A program made the position numbers and the translations under genes. Of a stretch of DNA of 34,407 bases, positions 23,392-31,239 are shown one piece after another; within the stretch, counting starts at the first letter, position 1, and the number at the start of each line of letters is the position of its first letter. This DNA is from CAWHMN01 sp051001135 (lineage in GTDB: Bacteria; Acidobacteriota; Terriglobia; Terriglobales; Acidobacteriaceae), in contig JBPCNO010000025.1 in assembly GCA_051001135.1 (NCBI GenBank), positions 1 through 34,407 of the forward strand, read 5' to 3'. The notes beneath the pieces were generated by a model. That model did not search any database and was not told where the DNA came from. It saw nothing but the letters and a program-made list of their open reading frames with translations.

Positions 23392-24369
23392 ATGAAAACG
23401 ATCCATCTGCTTGCCGTCGCTACCCTGGCGCTCAGCGCCGCCGGGGCTACCGCCCAGTCCACCGCCGCAACCGCCAAGCCCAGTCCCTATGAAGGTGTCT
23501 CCCAGCCGCCGGTGAGCGACGTCATCATGTCCAGTGAGGACGCGCTCCCACCGGCGGCAAGTCCCAGGCAGCCTGCAGTGACAACGCCAGCCACACCCGC
23601 TCTGCCCCCCGCGCACGAAGCCGCGACGCACATCACCGCACCGGCCAGTCCGGCGAATCCGGACTACGGCATCGTGGAGACACCGGTTCCCGACGCTTCC
23701 ACGGACAATAGCGTCGCCGCCCCGCCATCAACCACACTGCAGACGCGGCCTGTCTTCAACCCGGATGCGTCCATCGTCACCCACGTGGATACGCCGTCGA
23801 ATGAGCTTGCCGAGGGTACGCCCATCCACGCCAGGCTCGATCAGGAGATCTCCTCCAGCGAGAATGGCGCAGGGACGCCCTTCACGGCGCAGGTCACGCA
23901 GGATGTCATCCAGAATGGACACGTGGTGATTCCCGTCGGCTCGGTACTGCACGGCCGGGTCACGCATGCAGACTACGGCCGCCGCATCACAGGACCGGCG
24001 AGTCTGCGGCTGAGCCCGGATGAGGTGGTGCTGCCGGATGGCACGCACTACACTCTGCACGCGCTGGTCAGCCAGACCTCCCGTAGCTCCAACACCAAGG
24101 TCAACGGCGAAGGTACGGTCGAGAGCAAGGATCATGCGAAGCGTATCGCGGCGGAGTACGTCGTCGGCAGCGGCACCGGCGCGGTTGCGGGTGCTGCCGC
24201 GGGCGGGCCTGTGGGAGCAATCGTCGGATCGGCGATCGGCTTCGGCGTGATCACGGCGCACTGGCTGCTGGAAAATCACGCCGCCGTTCTACCGGCCGAG
24301 TCGGAGATCACCTTCGGGCTTACGCAGCCCATGATTCTGACGCCGATCACCACCTCAGCTCGCAACTAG
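23392..24369 (+). CDS. Exported protein with VirB10/TrbI-like segment and glycine zipper
   Basis: 325 residues with a signal peptide (MKTIHLLAVATLALSAAGATA). A Pro/Ala/Thr-rich stretch follows to about residue 140, then a beta-rich domain with GTPIHARLDQEISSSENGAG, FTAQVTQDVIQNGHVVIPVG and SVLHGRVTHADYGRR. This pattern (limits on solute-like strands followed by VVIPxGSxxxGRV) recalls the small TrbI/VirB10-like beta domain seen in stand-alone Acidobacteria proteins. Near the C-terminus GTGAVAGAAAGGPVGAIVGS is a glycine zipper that may insert into the outer membrane. ATG 23392 has GGAG seven bases upstream. Function unknown; an envelope role is likely. No secretion-system genes are adjacent. 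Confidence 0.8.
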   Translation: MKTIHLLAVATLALSAAGATAQSTAATAKPSPYEGVSQPPVSDVIMSSEDALPPAASPRQPAVTTPATPALPPAHEAATHITAPASPANPDYGIVETPVPDASTDNSVAAPPSTTLQTRPVFNPDASIVTHVDTPSNELAEGTPIHARLDQEISSSENGAGTPFTAQVTQDVIQNGHVVIPVGSVLHGRVTHADYGRRITGPASLRLSPDEVVLPDGTHYTLHALVSQTSRSSNTKVNGEGTVESKDHAKRIAAEYVVGSGTGAVAGAAAGGPVGAIVGSAIGFGVITAHWLLENHAAVLPAESEITFGLTQPMILTPITTSARN

Positions 24370-24418
24370 GTCGGCGGCAGTTCAGACACGGAGTTCCGCT
24401 CAGACTATGAGCGAGAGC

Positions 24419-24451
24419 GGACGCAAAGCATCGCGTCCCCTCATTTTATTT
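24419..24451 (+). terminator. Probable intrinsic terminator after the glycine-zipper protein gene
   Basis: GGACGC (24419-24424), an 8-nt loop and GCGTCC (24433-24438) form a stem followed by TCATTTTATTTCG. It lies 50 bp after the stop at 24369, between convergent genes. The stem is short and the T-run is imperfect, so the call is moderate. Confidence 0.5.
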
Positions 24452-24567
24452 CGTTCACCCCTGCTGTCTTGAGATACCCGTGATGTAAGCGGCGCCGAAT
24501 GCTTCGCGCAGGGTGTCATCCTACGGGGTGCCGTGGGCGCTGCGCGATAGCGCCGAATGGCAGAACG

Positions 24568-25872
24568 CTACGGCTGCGCCCGCGGAACCTGCTCCAGCAG
24601 CCGCCGCCAGGTCTTCTGGTTTCTACGGTGGGTCTTGCGCAGGTCCTCCAGGATGCGCTCGAAATCGGCATGGCTGTGCAGCCGGCTCCACGCCGGATTC
24701 TTCGAGAACCAGGGATAGTTTTCGTTCCCCAGATAGATGGCGCGGCGCAGCCAGTGCAGTGCTTCGCTCTCATCGCCCTCCACCGCAAAGTAGGTCGCAA
24801 GCCGGTAAGCCATCTCACTATCCGCTTCCGCCGCCGAGAGTGAATCTTCTTCAATCAGCGATGCGGCGCGCTCCCGTTCACCCACCTGCACATAGCACAG
24901 AGCCAGCGTGGGGAATGCCATGCGCATGCTGTCATCGTCGCGAATGACCTGCTCCAGAATCTCAATCGCCGTCTGCAACTCGCCCTGCCGCATGCGCTGG
25001 TAGGCGAGCGAGGTGCGCAACAGGGCGTGTTTCGGCTCGAGCGTCAGCCCCTTCTGCAGTTCTTCTTCCGCCAGCTCCAACTGATTCTGATATTGGTAGA
25101 CGCGCGCGCGGTGGTTGTAGAGGATCGGCGCGTTTGACGGATTGAGCTGCAGCGAGCGGTTGAACTGGTCCAGCGCATCTTCGTACATGCCGTCCAGGCG
25201 CAGCGTGATGCCCGCCACCAGGTGCACATTCCAGTCGTTGTCGGAGGTCCGCAGCAGTTGCTCGATGCCATGCCGCGCGCTCTCTTTTTCGCCGCGGGAC
25301 AGCAGCATGTACACACGGTAGAGATTCGCCTCGATGGAGTCCGGATCGATGGCCAGAGCCTTGTCGAAGGCGCGCCGGGCGCTCATCACGTGCAACTGGC
25401 CGCCGAAGCCATGCCGCACATATTGCAGGTGGGTGATGCCCAGCCCCGTCCATCCCGGCGCGAACTGCGCATCCTGCGCCACCACGCCTTCGAACTTTGC
25501 CAGCGCCCGGTCGAGATCACCGCGTGAACCGGCCCTCGCTATGAAGGAAGAGAGCAGTGCGCGGGCCTGCAGATAGTCTTCCGAGAGCTGCTCGTCCAGA
25601 TGCGACTTGCGATTGGCGCGTTCGAGCGCGTTCGCTGCCCCGCCCAGCTTCTGCCCCATGCCTTGCAGCGTGCTGAAGACTTCGTTGCAGATCTCCGTCT
25701 GCACCGCGATCAGATCGAAGGTCGGCACGCTGATGGCGCCGCCGGTGCGCACGCTCTGTCCTGAAACGTCGAGCATCTGCCAGTTGAGATCGAAGCCCTG
25801 CTCCGACCGCAGGAAGTTGCCCGCGACCACATACTGCACCAGCAGCTTTTGTCCGATGGCGAGCGGATCCAT
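24568..25872 (-). CDS. TPR part of a frameshifted Ser/Thr kinase-TPR protein
   Basis: This frame continues the kinase gene after a one-base shift near 25893. As an independent frame from ATG 25872 it gives 434 residues; with the shift repaired, kinase and TPR parts form one protein of about 823 residues. It opens with MDPLAIGQKLLVQYVVAGNF and FDLNWQMLDVSGQSVRTGG, the TolB-like region common between kinase and TPR parts in such proteins. It then carries several tetratricopeptide repeats (for example GMYEDALDQFNRSLQLNPSN and YQNQLELAEEELQKGLTLEP). TPRs mediate protein interactions, so this part may recruit kinase partners. The stop is 24568-24570. No RBS precedes ATG 25872, so separate translation is doubtful. 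Confidence 0.75.
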   Translation of the reverse strand: MDPLAIGQKLLVQYVVAGNFLRSEQGFDLNWQMLDVSGQSVRTGGAISVPTFDLIAVQTEICNEVFSTLQGMGQKLGGAANALERANRKSHLDEQLSEDYLQARALLSSFIARAGSRGDLDRALAKFEGVVAQDAQFAPGWTGLGITHLQYVRHGFGGQLHVMSARRAFDKALAIDPDSIEANLYRVYMLLSRGEKESARHGIEQLLRTSDNDWNVHLVAGITLRLDGMYEDALDQFNRSLQLNPSNAPILYNHRARVYQYQNQLELAEEELQKGLTLEPKHALLRTSLAYQRMRQGELQTAIEILEQVIRDDDSMRMAFPTLALCYVQVGERERAASLIEEDSLSAAEADSEMAYRLATYFAVEGDESEALHWLRRAIYLGNENYPWFSKNPAWSRLHSHADFERILEDLRKTHRRNQKTWRRLLEQVPRAQP

Positions 25873-27038
25873 CTGCTGTACCGCCAGCGGCAGTGCATCA
25901 GCGAACTGGAGGGCCGCACCACCAGCGACGGCACACGCGCCAGACGAGCGGCGATAGCGTCCGCCAGCGCGAAGCCGTACATGGGCGAGACCTCACTCTG
26001 CCCGAAGTTGGCAAACGGGAGCACCAGAATGCTGTTCTGCTTCGCCTGGCTCTCGGCGGAGTCGCGGAAGCGCTCCGCCAGCATGGAAAGCAGACCGGTC
26101 GTCCGCTTCTCCTGCTCCGGCGGCGAAACGTTCTCCGCCGCTGCCCCAGGCAGAATACCGGTCTCGATCTGCAGTGTGCGCATGGTCGTCTTCAGCGCCT
26201 CACGCACATCCGCCGCGGAGGAAAAACGGTCCGCCGGATTCTTTTTCAGGCAGGTGTCAATCAGGCTCGCGAGTTCCTTGGGCACCTCCGGGCAGCAGCC
26301 GGAGAGCGGCGGCGGATCGGCGAACTGGATGGCCCGGACAATCTGCATCTCCTCCGCATCGGGACGGGCGAAGGGATGGCGGCCACTCACCATCTCATAC
26401 AGGATCACGCCCAGGGCGAAGAGGTCGCTCTGCACGCTGCTTTGCCCGGTGACAAACTGCTCCGGCGCCATGTAGCCGATGGTGCCGCCGCGTGCGGTGT
26501 AGGTGGTCCGGACGGCGCCCTGCTTGCGCCGCGCCGGCTTGGCGGGGTCGAAGTCCGCCTCTTCCGGGCTCAACCGCCGCGCCAGACCGAAGTCCAGTAT
26601 CTTCACCAGGCCGCCGTCGGTCAGCATCACGTTGGCCGGCTTCAGATCGCGGTGGAAGATGCCCAGATTGTGCGCGGCGCTGAGTCCATCGGCGATCTGA
26701 ATGCCGACCGAGAGCACCAGTTGCACGCTGGCCGGCCCCTGGCCGATCACGTGGTCGAGCGAGCGGCCAGGCACATACTGCATCACGATGTAGGCTTCAT
26801 CGCTGGACTCGCCTACCTCGTAGATGGCACAGACGTTCTGGTGCTCGATGGCGGAGGCCAGCCGCGCCTCCCGCAGCACTGTCGTCCGCATCTTCTCCAG
26901 CGACAAGGCTCCCCGCTTCAGGATCTTCAGCACCACGGGACGCATCAGCAGCGTGTCGTTGGCCAGATACGCGATGCCGCTGCCGCCCGCCCCCAGCTTG
27001 CGAAGTATCTCGTAGTGCTCGATCGTGCGACGCTTCAT
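25710..27038 (-). CDS. Serine/threonine protein kinase, 5' part of a frameshifted gene
   Basis: Hanks-type cytoplasmic Ser/Thr kinase starting at ATG 27038 (MKRRTIEHYEILRKLG). Motifs from that start: Gly-loop GAGGSG (16-21), ATP-anchoring Lys38 in VVLKIL, HRDLKPAN (129-136), DFGLAR (149-154), and APEQ (191-194). A linker follows and then the beginning of a TolB-like region (NSILVLPFANFGQSEVSPMY). At about 25893-25895 the conserved sequence switches to another frame. The out-of-frame tail from there to 25710 is Arg/Trp/Ser-rich nonsense. The frame is also open upstream to 27245, but that extension has no kinase similarity. There is no transmembrane helix. If the shift is real the product is a kinase without TPRs. 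Confidence 0.85.
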   Translation of the reverse strand: MKRRTIEHYEILRKLGAGGSGIAYLANDTLLMRPVVLKILKRGALSLEKMRTTVLREARLASAIEHQNVCAIYEVGESSDEAYIVMQYVPGRSLDHVIGQGPASVQLVLSVGIQIADGLSAAHNLGIFHRDLKPANVMLTDGGLVKILDFGLARRLSPEEADFDPAKPARRKQGAVRTTYTARGGTIGYMAPEQFVTGQSSVQSDLFALGVILYEMVSGRHPFARPDAEEMQIVRAIQFADPPPLSGCCPEVPKELASLIDTCLKKNPADRFSSAADVREALKTTMRTLQIETGILPGAAAENVSPPEQEKRTTGLLSMLAERFRDSAESQAKQNSILVLPFANFGQSEVSPMYGFALADAIAARLARVPSLVVRPSSSLMHCRWRYSRWIRSPSDKSCWCSMWSRATSCGRSRASISTGRCSTFQDRACAPAAPSACRPSI

Positions 27039-27195
27039 CGTTCCCACAGTGTAATGTGCTCGCCTCAATCTCTTGTGAATGGCAAGCAACCCGCCACGGC
27101 TACAAAAGAAAGACGGACGGCGTCCAACGAATCCGCTCCACCACGCACTCCTATATGTAGTACGCAATTCCAGTGGTCTAGTCAGGAGTATGGAT

Positions 27196-27705
27196 ATGGG
27201 TTTGTTATCAAAGGATGCGGAAAGCTTAAAAGGCTTGTACACCACGCAGCTTCGCTACATGTATTCCATGGAGAAGCAGATCGTCGACGGGCTCCCCAAG
27301 ATGATCGAAGCGGCAACGGAGCCGCAACTGAAGGAAGCATTCCAGACGCACCTGCAGGAAACCAAGACACATGTCAGGCGCATCGAGCAGATCTTGTCGG
27401 AGGCTGCCGGCGAAGCGAGCGATAAGAAGTGCGCGGTCACGGTGGCCCTGATCGCCGCCGGTGAAGGAGTTGTGAAGGAGACCCCAGCGGGACCCATCCG
27501 CGATGCAGGGTTAATTGCGAGCGCTCAGAAGATCGAGCACTTCGAGATGGCCTCCTATGGGTCGGCCATCGCATGGGCCAAGAATCTCGGCTATGACAGC
27601 CAGGCGCAGCTATTGCACCAGACACTTGAAGAGGAGAAGCACGCCGATCAGGTGCTCACCGGCGTCGCGGAGAGCGCCAATCCGAAAGCTAGCCGCGCAG
27701 CCTAG
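27196..27705 (+). CDS. YciE/DUF892 ferritin-like protein
   Basis: 169-residue four-helix protein of the DUF892 (YciE) family within the ferritin-like superfamily; members are often stress-induced and may bind a di-metal centre. LYTTQLRYMYSMEKQIVDGL, HLQETKTHVRRIEQILSE, AQKIEHFEMASYGSAIAWAK and LLHQTLEEEKHADQVLTGV supply the Glu/His ligand pattern of the fold on four helices. Start choice: AGGAG at 27184-27188 sits seven bases before ATG 27196 but only one base before ATG 27190, so 27196 is favoured. It diverges from the kinase gene and is followed by a strong terminator. Confidence 0.92.
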   Translation: MGLLSKDAESLKGLYTTQLRYMYSMEKQIVDGLPKMIEAATEPQLKEAFQTHLQETKTHVRRIEQILSEAAGEASDKKCAVTVALIAAGEGVVKETPAGPIRDAGLIASAQKIEHFEMASYGSAIAWAKNLGYDSQAQLLHQTLEEEKHADQVLTGVAESANPKASRAA

Positions 27706-27732
27706 CTGGCCCACCCAACAGAGCGGATCCCG

Positions 27733-27759
27733 ATGGCGGCCCTAAAATGGGGCCGCCAT
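27733..27759 (+). terminator. Probable intrinsic terminator after the DUF892 gene
   Basis: ATGGCGGCCC (27733-27742) pairs perfectly with GGGCCGCCAT (27750-27759) around a 7-nt loop, 28 bp after the stop at 27705. The following TCCCATTCT is only modestly T-rich, so termination efficiency is uncertain, but the stem is very stable. Confidence 0.6.
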
Positions 27760-27845
27760 TCCCATTCTGGGTGCCGAACCTCTCGATCTTTCTTGCACGC
27801 CGGCGATAATTTTGCTGGAAGTCTACTCTGCGATGGAGTTATACT

Positions 27846-27861
27846 GCTCCAGAAATGGAGC
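27846..27861. promoter_or_regulatory. Candidate operator of the RES-Xre operon
   Basis: GCTCC-agaaat-GGAGC (27846-27861) is a perfect inverted repeat, overlapped on the left by another GGAG at 27835-27838. It lies 19 bp before the antitoxin start, where Xre-type antitoxins usually bind to repress their own operon. Assignment is by position and symmetry only. Confidence 0.45.
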
Positions 27862-27879
27862 GACTATTCCTAGCGCCGG

Positions 27880-28368
27880 ATGCACGGCATGAACTATAGG
27901 CAGGCCAATAGCCACGCCAATACGCAGACGGCGCACACCTATCCGCACACCCTCTATGCCCCCCCGGCGTTGCCCGATCTGTCGCGGCCGGACGAACGCC
28001 GCCGGCTCTCTCCTGCAGCGCTGCGCACCTTCTTCAACATCATGGATCGTTGGCAGGTTCGCGATGAGGATGCGCGCGGGCTGCTCGGCGGCATCTCCAA
28101 CGGCACCTTTTATCAATGGAAGGGAAAGCCCGCGGGGGCGGGCAGAACGCTGGATCAGGATCGCCTCACCCGTATCTCCTACCTCATCGGTATTTTCAAG
28201 GCGCTCAACATCCTCTATAGCGAGAAGCTTGCCGACCGCTGGATGCAGCTTGCCAACAGCAATCCACTCTTCGCCGGACGAACGCCACTCGCCTTCATTC
28301 TCCAGGGAGGCACTCCGGCTCTGGCCACCCTGCGCCAACTGCTGGATGCGCGGCGCGGTGGCCGCTGA
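27880..28368 (+). CDS. Xre/MbcA/ParS-type antitoxin
   Basis: 162-residue antitoxin of a RES-Xre type II toxin-antitoxin pair. After a polar, His-rich N-terminal tail, residues ~43-100 form the Xre-like helix-turn-helix (LSPAALRTFFNIMDRWQV, then ARGLLGGISNGTFYQWKG). The C-terminal part is the MbcA/ParS toxin-binding domain (DRWMQLANSNPLFAGRTPLA and LQGGTPALATLRQLLDARRG), which blocks the toxin's active site. It starts at ATG 27880 (ATG 27889 is a second option) and is followed 61 bp later by the toxin gene. Antitoxin-first order and the upstream palindrome fit autoregulation. Confidence 0.93.
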   Translation: MHGMNYRQANSHANTQTAHTYPHTLYAPPALPDLSRPDERRRLSPAALRTFFNIMDRWQVRDEDARGLLGGISNGTFYQWKGKPAGAGRTLDQDRLTRISYLIGIFKALNILYSEKLADRWMQLANSNPLFAGRTPLAFILQGGTPALATLRQLLDARRGGR

Positions 28369-28429
28369 ATGATCGACTAAACGAGTTTTTCCAGAACTGC
28401 CTCTGCCCTGCCTTTCAACCGAATACGCT

Positions 28430-29200
28430 ATGCGACTTCCCCCGATCACGCCGCTGCGCCGCTTTGACACCCACCGGCTGCTTCCCGCCAAGTACAGCGC
28501 CAACTACGACTCCGTGCTCACGCGCGTTGCTGCGGATGACACGGACCTGCAGGCTATCTTCGAGCTCGACAACGCGACCAATCAGCGCCTGCAGGCAGAG
28601 GAGAACCAGCGCCCGGACATCACTGCCCGGGAACTGGTCTTCCACGTTCCGAACTACCGGATCATCAACGCTGCCTTCGCCCACCCGAATCCGCTCGGCG
28701 GCCGCTTCTCGGACGCGAAGCGCGGCGCATGGTATGCGGCCTTCGAAATTCGCACGTCGCAGGCCGAGGTGCTCTTTCACAAGGAGATCGAATATGCGGA
28801 GATCGGATGGACGGAACGCGAAGAGGTGCAATACGACGATTACCTCGCCGACTTTTCCGCGCCGTTCCATGATCTTCGGGCCGCCCCACGGCCTAGCCCC
28901 GGACCTGAGCTTCGACCTGAGCTTCGGCCCGATCTACAACCGGCCGCCCCGATGGCCAGTGAAGACGCGCAGCACTTCGCAGCCTGCCTCGACCCCGCGA
29001 GCTATGTCGTGTCCCAGCAGCTTGCGACGGAACTGCTGGCAGCCGGCTCGCTGGGCATTCTCTATCCCAGTGTTCGCCGGGCAGGCGGCACATGTCTCGC
29101 CTGCTTCCGTCCGTCGGTCGTTTCAAATGTGCGCAAGGGTACGCGCTACACGCTGATCTGGACCCCGAAACGCGCTCAATTTCACAAAGAAGGCCTGTGA
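28430..29200 (+). CDS. RES-domain toxin (NAD+ phosphorylase family)
   Basis: 256-residue RES-domain protein. Characterised RES toxins (such as MbcT) deplete NAD+ and arrest growth unless bound by their Xre antitoxin. The name-giving residues are visible: Arg92 in GGRFSD, Tyr102 in AWYAAFE, Glu113 in SQAEVLFH, and Ser195 in YVVSQQLA. The toxin therefore looks intact. A linker of about 20 residues between the two halves (PGPELRPELRPDLQPAAP) is Pro/Arg-rich and contains a 12-bp DNA duplication; it is longer than I would expect for the family. The pair may act in stress or phage defence, which is known for some members but not shown here. Confidence 0.93.
   Translation: MRLPPITPLRRFDTHRLLPAKYSANYDSVLTRVAADDTDLQAIFELDNATNQRLQAEENQRPDITARELVFHVPNYRIINAAFAHPNPLGGRFSDAKRGAWYAAFEIRTSQAEVLFHKEIEYAEIGWTEREEVQYDDYLADFSAPFHDLRAAPRPSPGPELRPELRPDLQPAAPMASEDAQHFAACLDPASYVVSQQLATELLAAGSLGILYPSVRRAGGTCLACFRPSVVSNVRKGTRYTLIWTPKRAQFHKEGL
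28902..28925 (+). repeat. 12-bp tandem duplication in the RES toxin linker
   Basis: GACCTGAGCTTC occurs twice back to back without mismatch and in frame, lengthening the linker of the toxin by four residues. Confidence 0.85.
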
Positions 29201-29288
29201 AGCGCGCCCTCATTCTGAATGAGTGGGCCGTGCGCAGCGCAGGCGTCGAGTCGAAGGATCTGCGTTTCTCTTTCACTCGACCGAATTC

Positions 29289-29326
29289 GGGTGCCCCATT
29301 CTGAGCGAAGCGAAGGGTGGGAGGCC
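29289..29326 (+). repeat. Dispersed 38-bp repeat, copy 2
   Basis: GGGTGCCCCAT to GAAGGGTGGGAGGCC, 34 of 38 positions identical to the copy at 9068-9105, in the same orientation. It sits between the RES toxin and the ATP-grasp gene, 34 bp before the latter's start, so it may fall in that gene's promoter or leader. Confidence 0.8.
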
Positions 29327-29359
29327 GAAATGCGCGGCTTCTGCGCTACACTTCCTCCC

Positions 29360-29395
29360 ATGTCCGAACCAGCAGTTATGTCCGAACCAGCAGCT
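29360..29395 (+). repeat. 18-bp tandem duplication including the start codon
   Basis: ATGTCCGAACCAGCAG plus two bases is repeated immediately (29360-29377 and 29378-29395), duplicating the start codon of the ATP-grasp gene. The protein opens MSEPAVMSEPAA. Confidence 0.9.
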
Positions 29396-30607
29396 ACGCC
29401 CGAAGCAGGCCGGCCCAGCGCCATTCTGTGCATCAGCACCTTTGAGAAGGGACAGGCCTTTCTGCGCGAGTGTGCCCGTGAAGGATGCCAGGTATCTCTG
29501 CTTACGGAAGAGCGCCTGGCCAAGGCAGATTGGCCGTTCGACACCCTCGCTGGGTTCCACACCATGCCCGGCGGCATGCGCATCGAGCAGATCATCCATA
29601 CGGTCACGCATCTCTCGCGCAACCGGCACTTCGATCGCATCGTCGCGCTGGATGAGTTCGATATGGAGACCGTGGCCGCGCTGCGCGAGCATATGCAGCT
29701 TCCCGGGATGGGGACCAGCGCCACCAATCTCTTCCGTGACAAGCTGGCGATGCGCACAGGCGCCGCTCGTGCCGGCGTCCGCGTTCCTGAATTCATCGGC
29801 GTCTTCAACTACGATGATCTGCGCGCATGGATGGCCAATGTGCCGCCTCCCTGGGTGCTGAAGCCACGGGCGCAGGCCTCCGCCGTGGGCATTCGCAAGC
29901 TGCACGAACCGGAAGAGCTATGGCGCGCGCTTAATGAGCTTGGCGACCAGCAGAGCTACTATCTGCTCGAACGCTTCGTGCCGGGCAAGGTCTTCCACGT
30001 GGACGGCATCGTCAGCCGCGGAGAAGTACTGCTCGCCGCGGCGCATGCCTACGGGCAGCCACCTATGCAACTCACCCATGAGGGCGGCGTCTTCACCACG
30101 CGCCAACTCGAGCGGGAGACGCCACTCGCCAAGAGCCTGGTCAAGATGCACAGCGAGGTGGTCGACGCGCTGCGCCTTGAAAGCGGCATCACGCATACGG
30201 AGTTCATTCAGGCGCATGCCGATGGCGCGCTCTACTTCCTGGAAGCCGCGGCACGCGTCGGCGGCGCGTACATTGCCGAAGTCATTCAGCACAGCCTCGG
30301 TGTCAACCTTTGGGCCGAGTGGGCGCGGCTGGAGATCGCCGGCATGCGCGGCCAGCGGTACACCCTGCCCCCGCTCGCCAGCGACTACGCAGGCAGCGTG
30401 CTCTGCCTGGCGCAACAGGCCGACCCCGATACCTCGCAGTACACTGCGCCCGAAATCGTCTACCGGATACGCAAGCGTCACCACGCCGGCCTGATCGTGC
30501 GCTCCGCGGACCCGGCCCGCGTTCAGTCGCTGCTCGATGAGTACAGCCAGCGCTTCGTTGCCGACTATCTTGCGGTCCTGCCGGCGCCCGATCGTCCCAC
30601 AGCGTGA
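29360..30607 (+). CDS. ATP-grasp domain protein
   Basis: 415-residue ATP-grasp ligase-like protein. The first ~110 residues resemble the pre-ATP-grasp alpha/beta domain (AILCISTFEKGQAFLRECA, then DRIVALDEFDMETVAALR). Next comes GMGTSATNLFRDKLAMR and the ATP-binding half with PPWVLKPRAQASAVGIRKL, YYLLERFVPGKVFHVDGIV and, for Mg2+, HTEFIQAHADGALYFLEAAA. Such enzymes join a carboxylate to an amine or thiol nucleophile through an acyl-phosphate. The substrate is unknown. Two start codons (29360 and 29378) arise from an 18-bp duplication. It is followed by a VOC protein gene 43 bp downstream, so the two may form an operon. Confidence 0.88.
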   Translation: MSEPAVMSEPAATPEAGRPSAILCISTFEKGQAFLRECAREGCQVSLLTEERLAKADWPFDTLAGFHTMPGGMRIEQIIHTVTHLSRNRHFDRIVALDEFDMETVAALREHMQLPGMGTSATNLFRDKLAMRTGAARAGVRVPEFIGVFNYDDLRAWMANVPPPWVLKPRAQASAVGIRKLHEPEELWRALNELGDQQSYYLLERFVPGKVFHVDGIVSRGEVLLAAAHAYGQPPMQLTHEGGVFTTRQLERETPLAKSLVKMHSEVVDALRLESGITHTEFIQAHADGALYFLEAAARVGGAYIAEVIQHSLGVNLWAEWARLEIAGMRGQRYTLPPLASDYAGSVLCLAQQADPDTSQYTAPEIVYRIRKRHHAGLIVRSADPARVQSLLDEYSQRFVADYLAVLPAPDRPTA

Positions 30608-30650
30608 TCGCCCCTGAGCATCGCGCTCATTTTGACACTACGGTATAGCT

Positions 30651-31211
30651 ATGGCTCCCACGTATCCATTTCCGGCAATCGCTCCAGGGACCCGTATCGG
30701 TCACGTCCACCTGAAGGTCGCTGCCCTGGAGCGGTCGCTCGCTTTCTACGTGGGCGTCCTCGGCTTTCAGGTCACGCAACGGATTGGCGACAGCGCCGCG
30801 TTCCTTGCTGCGGGAGGGTACCACCCCCACATCGGGCTGAACACCTGGGAGAGTCTTGGCGGCAGCCCACCGCCTCCCGGGGCAACAGGCCTTTATCACC
30901 TGGCCATCGTCTATCCGTCGCGTGCTCATCTGGCTGACGCTCTGCGCCGCCTGCTGGCTGCCGGCATACCGCTCGACGGTGCGAGCGATCATGGCGTGAG
31001 TGAGGCCCTCTACCTGCGGGACCCGGATGCGAACGGGGTTGAATTGTATTGGGACCGCCCGCGGGGTCTGTGGCCGCACACACCGGATGGCGAACTCTCC
31101 ATGTATACGCGCGCGTTAGATCTCCGCGGTCTGCTGCGGGAGGTGGAGGCCGCCTCGCAGATTGACAAGGAGACGCTTCCACCCGCCGACCACGGTCCGC
31201 CGGATCTGTGA
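30651..31211 (+). CDS. VOC-fold protein, CatE-like extradiol dioxygenase type
   Basis: 186-residue vicinal-oxygen-chelate protein. Two beta-alpha-beta-beta-beta modules are visible, with metal ligands His18 (GHVHLKV), His83 (GLYHLAIV) and Glu131 (GVELYWDRP) in the usual order for a 2-His-1-Glu site. NGVELYWDRP followed by a W- and P-containing loop is typical of the CatE-like catechol 2,3-dioxygenase branch. The substrate is unknown. It is 43 bp downstream of the ATP-grasp gene on the same strand, and converges on the lipoprotein gene. Confidence 0.9.
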   Translation: MAPTYPFPAIAPGTRIGHVHLKVAALERSLAFYVGVLGFQVTQRIGDSAAFLAAGGYHPHIGLNTWESLGGSPPPPGATGLYHLAIVYPSRAHLADALRRLLAAGIPLDGASDHGVSEALYLRDPDANGVELYWDRPRGLWPHTPDGELSMYTRALDLRGLLREVEAASQIDKETLPPADHGPPDL

Positions 31212-31239
31212 CCCTCGATCTAGCATGTAGTTCAAATGC

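Noticed and set aside
25885..25900. Programmed ribosomal frameshift in the kinase-TPR gene
   Set aside because: A -1 slip at CAC would restore the frame, but there is no X XXY YYZ slippery heptamer at the site and I saw no obvious downstream stem, so a plain indel is more likely.
27039..27245. N-terminal extension of the kinase gene to 27245
   Set aside because: The extension has no kinase similarity and overlaps the divergent DUF892 gene; MKRRTIEHYEIL at 27038 begins where the family begins.
25893..27425. 510-codon open frame on the plus strand over the kinase gene
   Set aside because: It is antisense to unmistakable kinase motifs (HRDLKPAN, DFG, APE); its translation is His/Arg/Gln-rich with no recognisable domain.
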